From Maricaulis virginensis (GTDB lineage Bacteria > Pseudomonadota > Alphaproteobacteria > Caulobacterales > Maricaulaceae): a stretch of DNA of 64,000 bases. The stretch covers positions 124,001 to 188,000 of the forward strand of contig NZ_BSFE01000002.1 of NCBI RefSeq assembly GCF_027922185.1. The letters run 5' to 3'. The notes under the pieces are model-generated. The model was not told the origin of the DNA and did no database searches. It was given only the letters and a program-made list of their open reading frames with translations. The first letter of the stretch is position 1. Every line of letters starts with the position of its first letter. The position numbers and the translations under genes are program-made. This document shows, in pieces, positions 35,553-44,069 of this stretch.

Positions 35553-36980
35553 ATGCAACAACGCACTTGCCAGGTCCTCGTCGTCGGTGGTGGCCCGGGC
35601 GGCTATCCGGCTGCGATCCGCGCCGGCCAGCTGGGGCTCGAGACGATTATTGTCGACAAGCACGGTCTGGGCGGGACCTGCCTCAATCGCGGCTGCATCC
35701 CCTCCAAGGCGATGATCCATGCGGCGACCGAGTTCGAGCATATGTCCGAGGCCGCCAGGGGCGACCGCTTCGGCATCTCGCTGTCCGAGGCGCCCAAGCT
35801 GGACATGGGCAAGCTGGTGGGCTGGAAGGACGGTATCGTCTCCAAGCTGACCGGCGGCGTGGCGCAGCTGATCAAGGCCGCCGGTGCCGAACACATCGCC
35901 GGCTGGGCCGAATTCTCCAACGCCAAGACCTGCATCGTCACGCAGGAGGATGGCGAGAAGGTCGAGATCACGGCCGAGAATGTGATCCTGGCCACCGGTT
36001 CGGTGGAAGTCGAACTGCCCTTCATGCCCTTCGGCAAGTCGGTGATCGGTTCGACCCAGGCACTGGATCTGACCGAACGTCCGGAAAAGCTGGTCGTTGT
36101 CGGGGCGGGCTATATCGGCCTGGAACTGGGCATCGCCTATCGCAAGCTGGGCACCGAAGTGACCTTCATCGAGGCGCTGGACCGCATCCTGCCGCTCTAT
36201 GACAAGGAAATCACCCGCCCGATCACGATGTGGCTGAAGAAGCACAAGGTGGATGTCCACCTCTCCTGCAAGGCCAGGGGCGTGACCGAGACAAAAGGCG
36301 GCAAGGCCGTTCTGGAATATGAGGACGCCAAGGGCGCCACGCAGTCGATCGAGGCCGACAAGATCCTCGTCGCCGTCGGCCGCAAGGCGTGCCTCGATGG
36401 CTGGGGCCTTGAAAACATGGGCCTCGACATGGATGGCAAGTTCATCAAGGTCGATGCCCAGTGCCGCACCGGCATGCGCGGCGTCTATGCCATCGGCGAT
36501 GTCGTCGGCGAGCCGCTTCTGGCGCACAAGGCGACGGCCCAGGGCGAGATGGTCGCCGAGATCATTGCCGGCCAGCGCCGCGTGCACGATCCCGTCGCCA
36601 TCGCCGCGGTGTGCTTCACCGAGCCGGAAGTCGTCGGTGTCGGCCTGACGCCGGACGAAGCGAAGGCGAAGGGTGAAGAAGTGATCACGGGCAAGTTCCC
36701 GCTGGCCGCCTCGGGCCGCTATCTCTCCATGGATGCCGGCACGGATGGCGGTTTCGTCCGCGTCACCGCGCGCAAGGACGACCATGTCATCCTGGGCATC
36801 CACGCCGTGGGCACGCATGTCTCCGAGCTCTCCGGCGAGTTCGCCCTGGCGGTCGAGATGGGGGCGCGGCTGGAAGACATTTCCGGCACGATCCACGTCC
36901 ACCCGACCCTCACCGAAGGCTTCGCGGAGGCTGCACTGACCGCGCTGGGTCATCCGATCCATATCTCCGCGCCGAAATAG
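35553..36980 (+). CDS. lpdA: Dihydrolipoyl dehydrogenase E3
   Basis: 475 residues. The FAD site (VVGGGPGGYPAAIRAGQLG), redox-active disulfide (GGTCLNRGCIPSKA), NAD site (VVVGAGYIGLELGIAYRKLG) and C-terminal His-Glu region (HVHPTLTEGFAEAALTA) are all present. E3 reoxidises dihydrolipoamide using NAD+. It lies 12 bases after E2, so the operon carries its own E3. Confidence 0.97.
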   Translation: MQQRTCQVLVVGGGPGGYPAAIRAGQLGLETIIVDKHGLGGTCLNRGCIPSKAMIHAATEFEHMSEAARGDRFGISLSEAPKLDMGKLVGWKDGIVSKLTGGVAQLIKAAGAEHIAGWAEFSNAKTCIVTQEDGEKVEITAENVILATGSVEVELPFMPFGKSVIGSTQALDLTERPEKLVVVGAGYIGLELGIAYRKLGTEVTFIEALDRILPLYDKEITRPITMWLKKHKVDVHLSCKARGVTETKGGKAVLEYEDAKGATQSIEADKILVAVGRKACLDGWGLENMGLDMDGKFIKVDAQCRTGMRGVYAIGDVVGEPLLAHKATAQGEMVAEIIAGQRRVHDPVAIAAVCFTEPEVVGVGLTPDEAKAKGEEVITGKFPLAASGRYLSMDAGTDGGFVRVTARKDDHVILGIHAVGTHVSELSGEFALAVEMGARLEDISGTIHVHPTLTEGFAEAALTALGHPIHISAPK

Positions 36981-37002
36981 GGGCGGGGGTCTCCGGCCAC
37001 GC

Positions 37003-37142
37003 TCTCCTCTCCCCTCCCGGGGAGAGGGCAGGGTGAGGGGCGGCCGCGGGAGCGGCCACTTAAAGACTCTTCTTTAGCGCGGCGCGACCGCGCGCCCCTC
37101 ATCCGGGCTTCGCCCACCTTCTCCCCGGAAGGGGAGAAGGGG
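37003..37142. repeat. Composite intergenic palindromic element
   Basis: The stretch holds several perfect stems in a row: CTCTCCCC/GGGGAGAG (37007-37026, 4-base loop), GGCCGC/GCGGCC (37042-37057), TAAAGA/TCTTTA (37061-37076) and a 10-bp stem CCTTCTCCCC/GGGGAGAAGG (37117-37140, 4-base loop). Purine/pyrimidine-rich outer stems like these occur in dispersed repeats of alphaproteobacteria. It lies just after the operon and may also end its transcription. Confidence 0.7.
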
Positions 37143-37231
37143 TCGCGAGCGTGTTTCGCCGCGCAGCGGCCCACCCCCCTTCACCTGCCTCGCCGCCATC
37201 CATATATTGTGCACCTGCGAAGGAGAGTGTG

Positions 37232-37726
37232 ATGGATGACAGCGCGATATCCCTGGCCGGGGTGATCGGGCCGGAGCAGGCGGTCGAGGGCGAAGGTCTG
37301 GGCTGTGTTTCCTTCGAGACGGCCCTGATGCGCCGCGTCGTGCCGGGCCCGGGCGATATCGACGAACTCGGCCACGTCAATAATGTCGTCTATCTGCGCT
37401 GGGTCCAGGATATTGCCATCACCCACTGGCACCGTGTCGCCACGCCGGAGATGATTGCCAGCGATATCTGGATCGCGCTGAAGCACACGATCGAATATCG
37501 CGATGCCATCCAGCCCGGCGAGACCGCCGAGATCCGCACCTGGCTGGGCCGGGTACACGGGCCGCGCTTTGACCGGCATGTCGATATCCGCAAACCCGGG
37601 GCGAAGCGCTTCTCTGCGCGGGCGACGACGGAATGGTGCCTGATCGACCGCGACACCCGCCGTCCCAAGCGGATCGGCGAGGACATTCTCGACACGTTCG
37701 CCCTGCGCGGGCTGGAGCGCAGCTGA
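37232..37726 (+). CDS. Acyl-CoA thioesterase, 4HBT hotdog family
   Basis: 164 residues from ATG 37232, set by AAGGAGAG six bases upstream; a longer upstream frame is not supported. The segment DIDELGHVNNVVYLRWVQDI carries the catalytic Asp and the hotdog motif of 4-hydroxybenzoyl-CoA-type thioesterases. It hydrolyses an unknown acyl-CoA. It lies downstream of the dehydrogenase operon but past a palindromic element, so joint expression is not assured. Confidence 0.85.
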   Translation: MDDSAISLAGVIGPEQAVEGEGLGCVSFETALMRRVVPGPGDIDELGHVNNVVYLRWVQDIAITHWHRVATPEMIASDIWIALKHTIEYRDAIQPGETAEIRTWLGRVHGPRFDRHVDIRKPGAKRFSARATTEWCLIDRDTRRPKRIGEDILDTFALRGLERS

Positions 37727-38197
37727 TCAGTCGCCGTCGCGTGCGCAGGCGAGATTGTCGCGCAGGCGTTCGACCGCGGTTCTGAGCTCGACCAGCTCGT
37801 CCTTGGTCATGCCCGTGGCTTGCGGCACGCAGGCGAGGAGGGCGCCGGCCTTGGCTTCCAGGTCGCGGCCGGACGGCGTCAGCTGCACGGCGACGCGGCG
37901 CTCGTCGGCCCGGTCGCGGCGGCGTTCGATGACGCCGGCGGTTTCCATGCGTTTGAGCAGCGGTGTGAGCGTGTTGGATTCCAGGCCGAGCCGTTCGCCC
38001 AGCTGGCCGACGCCCTGGCCGTCCTCTTCCCACAGCGCCATCAGCACCAGGAATTGCGGATAGGTCAGGCCCAGCTCGGCCATGATCGGCTTGTAGAAGC
38101 GATTGAAGGCATTGTTCGCCGAATAGACGGCGAAACAGACCAGATCGTTCAGCCGGATCTTTTCCGGGACGGTGGCGGGGGCAGGGGTTTCAGGCAT
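37727..38197 (-). CDS. ohrR: MarR-family organic peroxide regulator OhrR
   Basis: 156 residues. The reactive Cys21 (LVCFAVYSANNAFNRFYKP) is the peroxide-sensing residue of OhrR, and the winged helix follows (VGQLGERLGLESNTLTPLLK, RMETAGVIERRR). Oxidation of the Cys releases DNA. It is divergent from ohr, with two matching palindromes between. Its stop abuts the thioesterase stop (convergent). Confidence 0.95.
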   Translation of the reverse strand: MPETPAPATVPEKIRLNDLVCFAVYSANNAFNRFYKPIMAELGLTYPQFLVLMALWEEDGQGVGQLGERLGLESNTLTPLLKRMETAGVIERRRDRADERRVAVQLTPSGRDLEAKAGALLACVPQATGMTKDELVELRTAVERLRDNLACARDGD

Positions 38198-38230
38198 TGC
38201 GGCTCTCGCTGGAACAAGGCCATCAATTTA

Positions 38231-38298
38231 ATCGTACGCGATATGATCGCAAGCGCTTGACGACGGGGCATCGGCTTCCCAATTATATCGTGCGCGAT
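38231..38298. promoter_or_regulatory. Two OhrR operators between ohrR and ohr
   Basis: ATCG-TACG-CGAT (38231-38242) and ATCG-TGCG-CGAT (38287-38298) are near-identical palindromes with A/T-rich flanks, 56 bases apart. They lie between the divergent ohrR and ohr starts. A -35-like TTGACG is at 38257-38262. Two sites suggest that both directions are repressed. Confidence 0.75.
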
Positions 38299-38352
38299 TT
38301 AATCGTGCAAAAGTTACCTGGCCGCGAGGCCGCTCATCAGGAAGGACGCGCA

Positions 38353-38778
38353 ATGTCTGTAAAGGTTGCATACAAGACCACGGCCCGGGCCACCGGCGGC
38401 CGCGACGGTACGGCGGAAAGCCTCGACGGAACGCTCAAGTTCAGGCTGGCGACGCCGAAGGAGCTCGGCGGTGCGGGCGGCGAAGGCGCCAATCCGGAGC
38501 AACTGTTCGCGGCGGGCTATTCGGCCTGTTTCATCGGTGCCATGAAAGCCGTGGCCGGCAAGGTCGGTACGAAGGTTCCGGCCGAGGCGACGGTCGAGAC
38601 GACGGTCGGTATCGGTCCGCGCGACGAGGGCGGGTTCGGCCTCGACATCGACCTCAAGGTCGACCTGCCGGGCCTGGAGCGCGATACGGCACAGGCGCTG
38701 GTCGACGCCGCTCACCAGGTCTGCCCCTATTCCAATGCCACCCGCAATAATGTGGATGTCCGCCTGAGCCTGGCCTGA
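38353..38778 (+). CDS. ohr: Organic hydroperoxide resistance protein Ohr
   Basis: 141 residues from ATG 38353. The two catalytic cysteines are Cys59 (GYSACFIGAMK) and Cys124 (HQVCPYSNATR), typical of Ohr/OsmC peroxidases. Ohr reduces organic and fatty-acid hydroperoxides using lipoylated proteins as reductant. The nearby lipoamide-dependent dehydrogenase operon is probably coincidental but notable. Confidence 0.96.
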   Translation: MSVKVAYKTTARATGGRDGTAESLDGTLKFRLATPKELGGAGGEGANPEQLFAAGYSACFIGAMKAVAGKVGTKVPAEATVETTVGIGPRDEGGFGLDIDLKVDLPGLERDTAQALVDAAHQVCPYSNATRNNVDVRLSLA

Positions 38779-38785
38779 CCGGCAA

Positions 38786-38817
38786 GCTCCTTCGCGCTCT
38801 GAAGTGCGCGAAGGAGC
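38786..38817. terminator. Bidirectional terminator between ohr and dehydrogenase
   Basis: A perfect 12-bp stem (38786-38797 with 38806-38817) with an 8-base loop lies between two convergent genes. The T-run is short on both sides (ATTTG and TTGCC). Confidence 0.8.
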
Positions 38818-38824
38818 ATTTGCC

Positions 38825-39892
38825 CTAGAGACGCTCCGGACAGCCGGCGATCTCGGCCGACTTGTTCAGCTGGGCGATCGTGGTGTCGTCCATGGGGATG
38901 CCCTCGCGGCGGCGCTTGCCCTCGGCGGCGCGTTCGGGATCGCCGGGATAGAGAACCGGGCTGTCCCAGTCCATGGGCGGCGAGGCGAGGACATAATCGG
39001 CCAGCGCCTCGATCTCGTCCTCCATCCAGGCCGGATCGCCGAAGGCGGCCGGATCGATCAGGATGGAGAAGAGCCCGTTCTGCAGGCCGCCGCGCCGCTC
39101 GCGCCCCGGCTGGATCGTGCCCGCCCCTGACAGCACGCCGCCCAGGATCTCGCAGGCAAAGGCCAGCCCGTATCCCTTGTGGCGGCCCATCGGGGTGAGT
39201 GCGCCCTTCAGCTCGAAACCGGCCATGCCGCCGGGATCGGTGGTCGGCCGTCCCTTCTCGTCGATCAGATTGCCCTGGGCCAGCGCGATGCCCCTGTTGG
39301 CCGCAACCCGTGCCTTGCCCAGCGCGATACGGCTGGTCGCCATGTCCAGCACGAAGGCAGGCCGGTTGGCGGTAGCCGGGAAGGCGATGCAGACCGGGTT
39401 GGTGCCGAAACGGGCGTCGGACCCGCGGAAGGGTGCGACCAGCGGCGCATGATCGCCGACGCTGACAAAATGGATCGAGGCCAGCCCGGCCGCCGCCGCC
39501 CGCTCGCCATAGGCGCCGACACGGCCGAGATGGTGCACATTGCCAAGTGTGGCCGCCGCCAGCCCGCCGGCCTTCGCCTTCTGTCCGGCCTGCTCGATCA
39601 GGCCGAAACCGGTCGGCGCGCCCCATCCGCCATTGCCGCCGATGCGCAGCAGAACCGGCGTGTCGGTCAGCGTGGAGGGGGTCGCCCCGGTCTCGACCAG
39701 GCCCTTGCGGATATGGTGGACATAGACCGGCAGCAGGCCGGCGCCGTGACTGTCATGGCCTTTCAGATTGGCATCGGCCAGATGCGCCGCGACACAATCG
39801 GCGTCAGGCTTGCGGGCTCCGGCCGAGGTGAGTACGGCGGCGAGAAACCCGGTCAGCGTGTCGGCATCGATGCGGCGGTCGGTGGGGGTCAT
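38825..39892 (-). CDS. Malate/L-lactate dehydrogenase family (Ldh_2) oxidoreductase
   Basis: 355 residues. The sequence matches the Ldh_2/YlbC family: LKGHDSHGAGLLPVYV near the N-terminus, then GNVHHLGRVGAYGERAAAAG, FGTNPVCIAFPA and GRHKGYGLAFACEILGGVLSG. These NAD(P)-dependent enzymes act on 2-hydroxy acids such as malate, lactate, ureidoglycolate or sulfolactate; the substrate here is not fixed by context. It is a single gene on the minus strand. Confidence 0.9.
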   Translation of the reverse strand: MTPTDRRIDADTLTGFLAAVLTSAGARKPDADCVAAHLADANLKGHDSHGAGLLPVYVHHIRKGLVETGATPSTLTDTPVLLRIGGNGGWGAPTGFGLIEQAGQKAKAGGLAAATLGNVHHLGRVGAYGERAAAAGLASIHFVSVGDHAPLVAPFRGSDARFGTNPVCIAFPATANRPAFVLDMATSRIALGKARVAANRGIALAQGNLIDEKGRPTTDPGGMAGFELKGALTPMGRHKGYGLAFACEILGGVLSGAGTIQPGRERRGGLQNGLFSILIDPAAFGDPAWMEDEIEALADYVLASPPMDWDSPVLYPGDPERAAEGKRRREGIPMDDTTIAQLNKSAEIAGCPERL

Positions 39893-40206
39893 GCAAGGGG
39901 TCCGGTTGGGGCGACCAGGAAGGATCGAATTGTTTTTTCGCGGTTAATCCGATGTTTACGAAGAATCCGGCGAAGACATGTCGCGTTTTGGCACAGGTAA
40001 CCAAATCTTCAAATTGAAAACAGCTAAGACACTGAATTTACGAGATAAAAAAATTCTACAACCGCTCGAAAAATCGAATCGCACTTAAGCGTTTGGCAAC
40101 CGGTTTCGGTCATTCTTCATCACGTCGGACAGAACGGGTCCGCAGGAAATCAACGGGCGTTCGAACACGGGGAAAATCCCGGGCAGCGCCTCGAACCAAG
40201 AACTGG
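39893..40206. other. AT-rich intergenic region with a CtrA-like box
   Basis: About 310 bases without a gene. TTAA-TCCGATG-TTTA at 39944-39958 matches the CtrA consensus at 7 of 8 fixed bases. It is 52 bases upstream of the minus-strand dehydrogenase start and far from the TonB-domain gene. The stretch around 40000-40080 is notably AT-rich. Confidence 0.5.
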
Positions 40207-40221
40207 ATGAAGGGTATGTCG

Positions 40222-40557
40222 ATGAACAAGACGGGAACCATGTTTCTGGCAGCGGCAATGACGGCGATGGCTTTCACGGCGGCTCCGGCACTGGCACAGG
40301 ACGATCGCGAGCGCACCCAGGTCGAGGCACCGGAATATCCGCGCGGTGCCGAACGCCGCGGGATCGAGGGCTATGCGGTTGTCGAGTACACGGTTTCGGC
40401 CGAAGGCACGGTGGAGAACGCGACGGTCGTCGAGGCGAGCCCGGAAGGCGTGTTCGACCGCGCCGTTCTGCGCGCCATCGAAGGCTGGGCCTACGCGCCG
40501 GCCGCGTCCGCTTCCGAAGGTGTCCAGCAGCGCTTCGACTTCAACCTCGGCGGCTGA
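40222..40557 (+). CDS. Secreted lone TonB C-terminal domain protein
   Basis: 111 residues from ATG 40222, preferred because AAGGG lies 7 bases upstream; ATGs at 40207 and 40216 are alternatives. A cleavable signal peptide (MNKTGTMFLAAAMTAMAFTA, cleavage after ALAQ) is followed only by a TonB_C domain (APEYPRGAERRGIEGYAVVE and RAVLRAIEGWAYAPA). Full TonB has a membrane anchor and a Pro-rich spacer, both missing here. It may modulate TonB receptors or bind another partner. No exbB/exbD gene is nearby. Confidence 0.85.
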   Translation: MNKTGTMFLAAAMTAMAFTAAPALAQDDRERTQVEAPEYPRGAERRGIEGYAVVEYTVSAEGTVENATVVEASPEGVFDRAVLRAIEGWAYAPAASASEGVQQRFDFNLGG

Positions 40558-40623
40558 ACATAAAGAAATACTGCGCCATCCGGCGATAGAACCGGAAAGC
40601 GCTCACAAGAATAAGAATTCATT

Positions 40624-40656
40624 TACGGCGGCGCGGTAGCGTCGCCGTATCTTTTT
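40624..40656 (+). terminator. Intrinsic terminator after the TonB-domain gene
   Basis: TACGGCG (40624-40630) pairs with CGCCGTA (40643-40649), followed by CTTTTTA. It separates the TonB-domain gene from the chemoreceptor gene. Confidence 0.75.
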
Positions 40657-40687
40657 ATCGGGGGCATTAACCGTAAGGGGCCATCCA

Positions 40688-42745
40688 ATGAATTCTGTGT
40701 TCGCCAAGTTTCTCGGCAAGACCTCGAGTATCCGGGTCCGGCTCCTGGCTGCATTCGGTCTGACATCGGCGATGACGCTGATCGCGGCGGTGGTCGGTGT
40801 GACCGGCTTCAATTCGGCCAATTACGCCGTGCAGCAGATTGCCGAGCGTGCCATTCCGGAAACGCAGGCCGTCGATTCGCTGAGCGAAGACAGCCAGGCC
40901 CTCTCCGAGGCGCTGTCCAGTTTTGCCTTGTCCCCGACGGTGGATGCGCGCCTGGCCAACTACAACCGCGTCGTCGATTACCGCGAGCAGCTGACGGCCG
41001 AACTGGAGGATCTCCAGTCGATCGGCGGCGAGGCGGAAACCGCAGCACTGGCGACGGCCGTCGCCGATCTCTCCGATCTCGTCGAAAGCATGAACGAGGT
41101 GGTGGATCGCCGGCTCCAGATCCGCGACGAACGCTATGACGCGACCGCGCAGGCCCGCACGGCGCGCGCCCAGTTTGCCTCCAGCGTCGAGAATGCCCTC
41201 GACACCAGCACCGACGCGGACATTGAAAGCCTGCTGCGTTCGCTGCTGGCGGCCAACCAGATGATGATCCAGTACACAGAGGTCGATATTGCCTCGACCA
41301 ATCCGGATGTCGACGCGGTGTTCGACCGCTGGGACGAAGCCGTCGGCGAACTGGATGTGAACCTCGCCATTCTCGGGCCGGTCGTGTCCGACGTGATGCG
41401 CGGCCAGGCCGACACCCTGATCGCCTTCGGTGAGGGCGACACCGGGATTTTCGAACTGCGCAAGGCGGAACTCGCCGCTGTTGTCGCGGCCGAAGTGGTC
41501 GCCGAGGAGGCGCGCCTGTCGGCCGAAACGCTGCTGGCCAGCGTTGAAGGTTACAAGCAACAGGTCGCCGGCCGCGTCGACAACGCGACCGACGCCGCCA
41601 ACGGCGCCGTGATTGCCGGCCGGATCCTGCTGATCTCCATCGCGGCGATCGGCCTCGTGGTGGCGCTCGCGATTGCCTGGTTCTACGTCAACAATACGCT
41701 GCTCGCGCGCCTGACGGCGATGGCCCGCACCATGCGCGCGCTGGCCGACGGCGACAATGACGTCAATCTGGGCTTCACGCCCGGCCAGGACGAGATCGGC
41801 GACATGGCGCGCTCGGTGGACGTGTTCCGCCAGAACGCCAAGGAGCGTGCGCGTCTGGAAGCGGAAACCGAGCAGGAACGCCGCATGAAGGAGAAGCGTT
41901 CGGCGGCCGTGGAAAGCCTGATCCAGGCCTTCGAACAGGCCTCGTCGGATGCACTCAGCCAGGTCGGCGAAGCGGCCCATCGCATGGAAGCCGCCGCCCG
42001 CGCCATGAGCTCGACGGCGGCGGCCACCACCGGCAAGTCTGCCGCCGTGGCCCAGGCCTCCGAAGGCGCGTCGCAGAACGTTCAGACCGTGGCCGCCGCG
42101 GCCGAGGAAATGGTCTCCTCGATCGGCGAGATCTCGCAGCAGATCGCCCGCTCCACCGAGATCGCCGGTTCTGCCGTCGACCAGGTCGAGCGCACCAATG
42201 AGGACGTGCAGCGTCTCGACGATGCGGCCAAGTCGATCGACAATATCGTCAGCCTCATCAACGACATCGCCGAGCAGACCAACCTCCTGGCCCTGAACGC
42301 CACCATCGAGGCGGCGCGCGCAGGCGAGGCCGGCAAGGGCTTCGCGGTCGTGGCGTCGGAAGTGAAGGCGCTGGCCAGCCAGACCGGTGCGGCGACGCAG
42401 AACATCTCCGAGCACATCTCCGGCATCCAGGGTGCGACGGCCAAGGCGGTCGAGGCGATGTCCTCGATCGGCGGCACGATCCACGAAATGTCGGAAATCG
42501 CGACGGCCATCGCCGCTGCCATGGAAGAGCAGCGGGCGGCCGCGGGCGAGATTACCCGCTCGGCCCAGGAAGCCGCGGACGGCACGCGCGACGTGTTCTC
42601 CAACATCCAGGAAGTCGACCAGTCGACCTCGGAAACCGGCGAAAGCGCAGGCGAGGTGCTCGAGGCTTCGCTGGCCGTGTCGCGCCAGTCCGACTCGCTG
42701 AAATCGGCGGTCGAGCAATTCCTCAACGAGGTGCGTGCCGCGTAA
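40688..42745 (+). CDS. Methyl-accepting chemotaxis protein
   Basis: 685 residues. One transmembrane helix near 20-42, a periplasmic helical sensor (about 43-305), a second helix near 307-335, a HAMP domain (about 336-390) and a long coiled-coil signalling domain. The tip IAEQTNLLALNATIEAARAG and GFAVVASEVKALA near residues 530-565 is diagnostic. It relays a ligand signal to CheA/CheW and flagellar motors. The ligand is unknown. It is coded alone. Confidence 0.97.
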   Translation: MNSVFAKFLGKTSSIRVRLLAAFGLTSAMTLIAAVVGVTGFNSANYAVQQIAERAIPETQAVDSLSEDSQALSEALSSFALSPTVDARLANYNRVVDYREQLTAELEDLQSIGGEAETAALATAVADLSDLVESMNEVVDRRLQIRDERYDATAQARTARAQFASSVENALDTSTDADIESLLRSLLAANQMMIQYTEVDIASTNPDVDAVFDRWDEAVGELDVNLAILGPVVSDVMRGQADTLIAFGEGDTGIFELRKAELAAVVAAEVVAEEARLSAETLLASVEGYKQQVAGRVDNATDAANGAVIAGRILLISIAAIGLVVALAIAWFYVNNTLLARLTAMARTMRALADGDNDVNLGFTPGQDEIGDMARSVDVFRQNAKERARLEAETEQERRMKEKRSAAVESLIQAFEQASSDALSQVGEAAHRMEAAARAMSSTAAATTGKSAAVAQASEGASQNVQTVAAAAEEMVSSIGEISQQIARSTEIAGSAVDQVERTNEDVQRLDDAAKSIDNIVSLINDIAEQTNLLALNATIEAARAGEAGKGFAVVASEVKALASQTGAATQNISEHISGIQGATAKAVEAMSSIGGTIHEMSEIATAIAAAMEEQRAAAGEITRSAQEAADGTRDVFSNIQEVDQSTSETGESAGEVLEASLAVSRQSDSLKSAVEQFLNEVRAA

Positions 42746-42780
42746 AGCAGGCACAACTGAAATCGGGGCCCGTTCGCGGC

Positions 42781-42809
42781 TTGCCAGCCGCGGGCGGGCC
42801 GCGTATATG
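42781..42809 (+). promoter_or_regulatory. Housekeeping promoter of tRNA-Met
   Basis: TTGCCA (42781-42786) and TATATG (42804-42809) have the ideal 17-base spacing. Transcription would start about 26 bases before the tRNA. Confidence 0.7.
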
Positions 42810-42840
42810 GCGTCCCTCTCCCGAACGGGACAGACCTCGT

Positions 42841-42917
42841 GGCGAGGTAGCTCAGCTGGTTAGAGCGCACGACTCATAATCGTGAGGTCGAGAGTTCAAG
42901 TCTCTCCCTCGCCACCA
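42841..42917 (+). tRNA. tRNA-Met (CAT anticodon)
   Basis: 77 bases with encoded CCA (42915-42917). The acceptor stem GGCGAGG pairs with CCTCGCC, and the anticodon CAT is at 42875-42877 in the loop ACTCATAAT, typical of elongator tRNA-Met. The T-arm GAGAGTTCAAGTCTCTC is canonical. It is not the initiator type, which ends with a different acceptor mismatch. Confidence 0.97.
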
Positions 42918-43125
42918 CCCTTCGCCCTGCGGGCTTCGGGTGGCAAGCCACCCGCAGCGCGCACTTGGGGCGAAGAGGCTTGTCCTCCGAAGCCTTGGCG
43001 AAGGCGGGCTGTCCGCGACACGCGCGACAAGCCTTCCCGGCACTCCGCAGCGCATCTGTCACACGCGGCGCCGGCCATGCGTCTTGGGTTCTGAAGCCTT
43101 TGCTTCGCCAACCCGGGAGACTGAC

Positions 43126-43557
43126 ATGACTGCCCATACCGAAATCCGTGCCGATCGCGACCTGCCGGACGTCTTCAATGCCTTCATCGCGGCCCAGACG
43201 GCCATCCTCGAGACGGGTCTGGAACCTGCCCTGCGCCATCTCGTCGTGCTGCGGGCCTCTCAGATCAATGGCTGTGCCTTCTGCGTGAAGATGCACACGC
43301 GCGAGGCCCGTGAGGACGGGGAAACGAACGAACGTCTCGACCGGCTGGTGGCCTGGCGTCACATGTCCGACTTCACCGCACGTGAAAAGGCCGCCTTCGC
43401 CTGGACCGAGGCGCTGACGATTATCGATCCGGCCGCAGAGCTGGAGCCCTTGCGCGCCGGGCTGGCGCGTCATTTCGAGGCGCGCGAGATCGCCGCGCTG
43501 ACGGCACTCATCGCGATGATCAATCTGTGGAATCGCATGCAGGTCGCCCGGCACTGA
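43126..43557 (+). CDS. AhpD-like / carboxymuconolactone decarboxylase family protein
   Basis: 143 residues from ATG 43126 (GGGAGA just upstream). The active-site motif GCAFCVKMHTRE with Cys50, Cys53 and His57 is that of AhpD-like alkylhydroperoxidases. Such proteins remove peroxides or serve as thiol-disulfide partners. The chemical role here is not fixed. The 42918-43125 spacer after the tRNA has an inverted GGGTGGC/GCCACCC stem that may end tRNA transcription. Confidence 0.88.
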   Translation: MTAHTEIRADRDLPDVFNAFIAAQTAILETGLEPALRHLVVLRASQINGCAFCVKMHTREAREDGETNERLDRLVAWRHMSDFTAREKAAFAWTEALTIIDPAAELEPLRAGLARHFEAREIAALTALIAMINLWNRMQVARH

Positions 43558-43651
43558 GCTGCCGTGACGGCCCGGCTTGCGTGGTGCGGCGAAGCGTCAC
43601 GCAGGCCGGGCCCGCCATGGTCCTGCGTCTCAGGAACAGGTAGAAGACCCC

Positions 43652-43906
43652 ATGAACAGAACCAACATCCCCCTCATCGCCGTCGCGGTCGTCGCGATCC
43701 TGCTCTGTCTCGCCTTCATCGTCTGGGGGCTGGGCAATCTGCCCGAGGTCTCGATGGGCATTCACGGCTGGATTGCCCTCGGCCTGGGCACAGTGGTCAG
43801 TGTCGCCGTCGGCGGCGGGCTGGCGGCCATCCTGATCATCTCGCGCCGCAATGGCTATGACGAAGCCGCGCACCAGGTGTTCAAGGACAGCGAGCCGGAT
43901 CTCTAG
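43652..43906 (+). CDS. Small two-helix membrane protein, function unknown
   Basis: 84 residues from ATG 43652. Two hydrophobic segments (PLIAVAVVAILLCLAFIVWG and IALGLGTVVSVAVGGGLAAI) are followed by a short polar tail (SRRNGYDEAAHQVFKDSE). It resembles short DUF-type membrane proteins of alphaproteobacteria. It is downstream of the AhpD-like gene. Confidence 0.7.
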   Translation: MNRTNIPLIAVAVVAILLCLAFIVWGLGNLPEVSMGIHGWIALGLGTVVSVAVGGGLAAILIISRRNGYDEAAHQVFKDSEPDL

Positions 43907-43955
43907 AGCGATTTCATCGCGATTGCGGCCGATGCGATTGCACTGGCCTTTGACC

Positions 43956-44069
43956 GGTCGCATTTTCGAACCGCAAAGCCGGTACCCACTTTTGCTGAAA
44001 ATGCCGGGTCCTGAGTGGCCGCATTTTCGAACCGCAAAACCGGTACCCACTTTTGCTGAAACTGCTCTA
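43956..44069. repeat. Dispersed intergenic repeat, copies 1 and 2 (direct)
   Basis: Two near-identical 48-50 base units (43956-44003 and 44017-44069) share the core CGCATTTTCGAACCGCAAA and GGTACCCACTTTTGCTGAAA. They are 61 bases apart. An AGAGCGATTTCATCGCGATT segment precedes them at 43906-43940. A third, inverted copy is at 48992-49095. This is the common alphaproteobacterial intergenic repeat. Confidence 0.9.

Noticed and set aside
37151..37231. Upstream start of the thioesterase gene
   Set aside because: The extra 27 residues are Pro/Ser-rich and lie in the palindromic element region, while ATG 37232 has a strong ribosome site.
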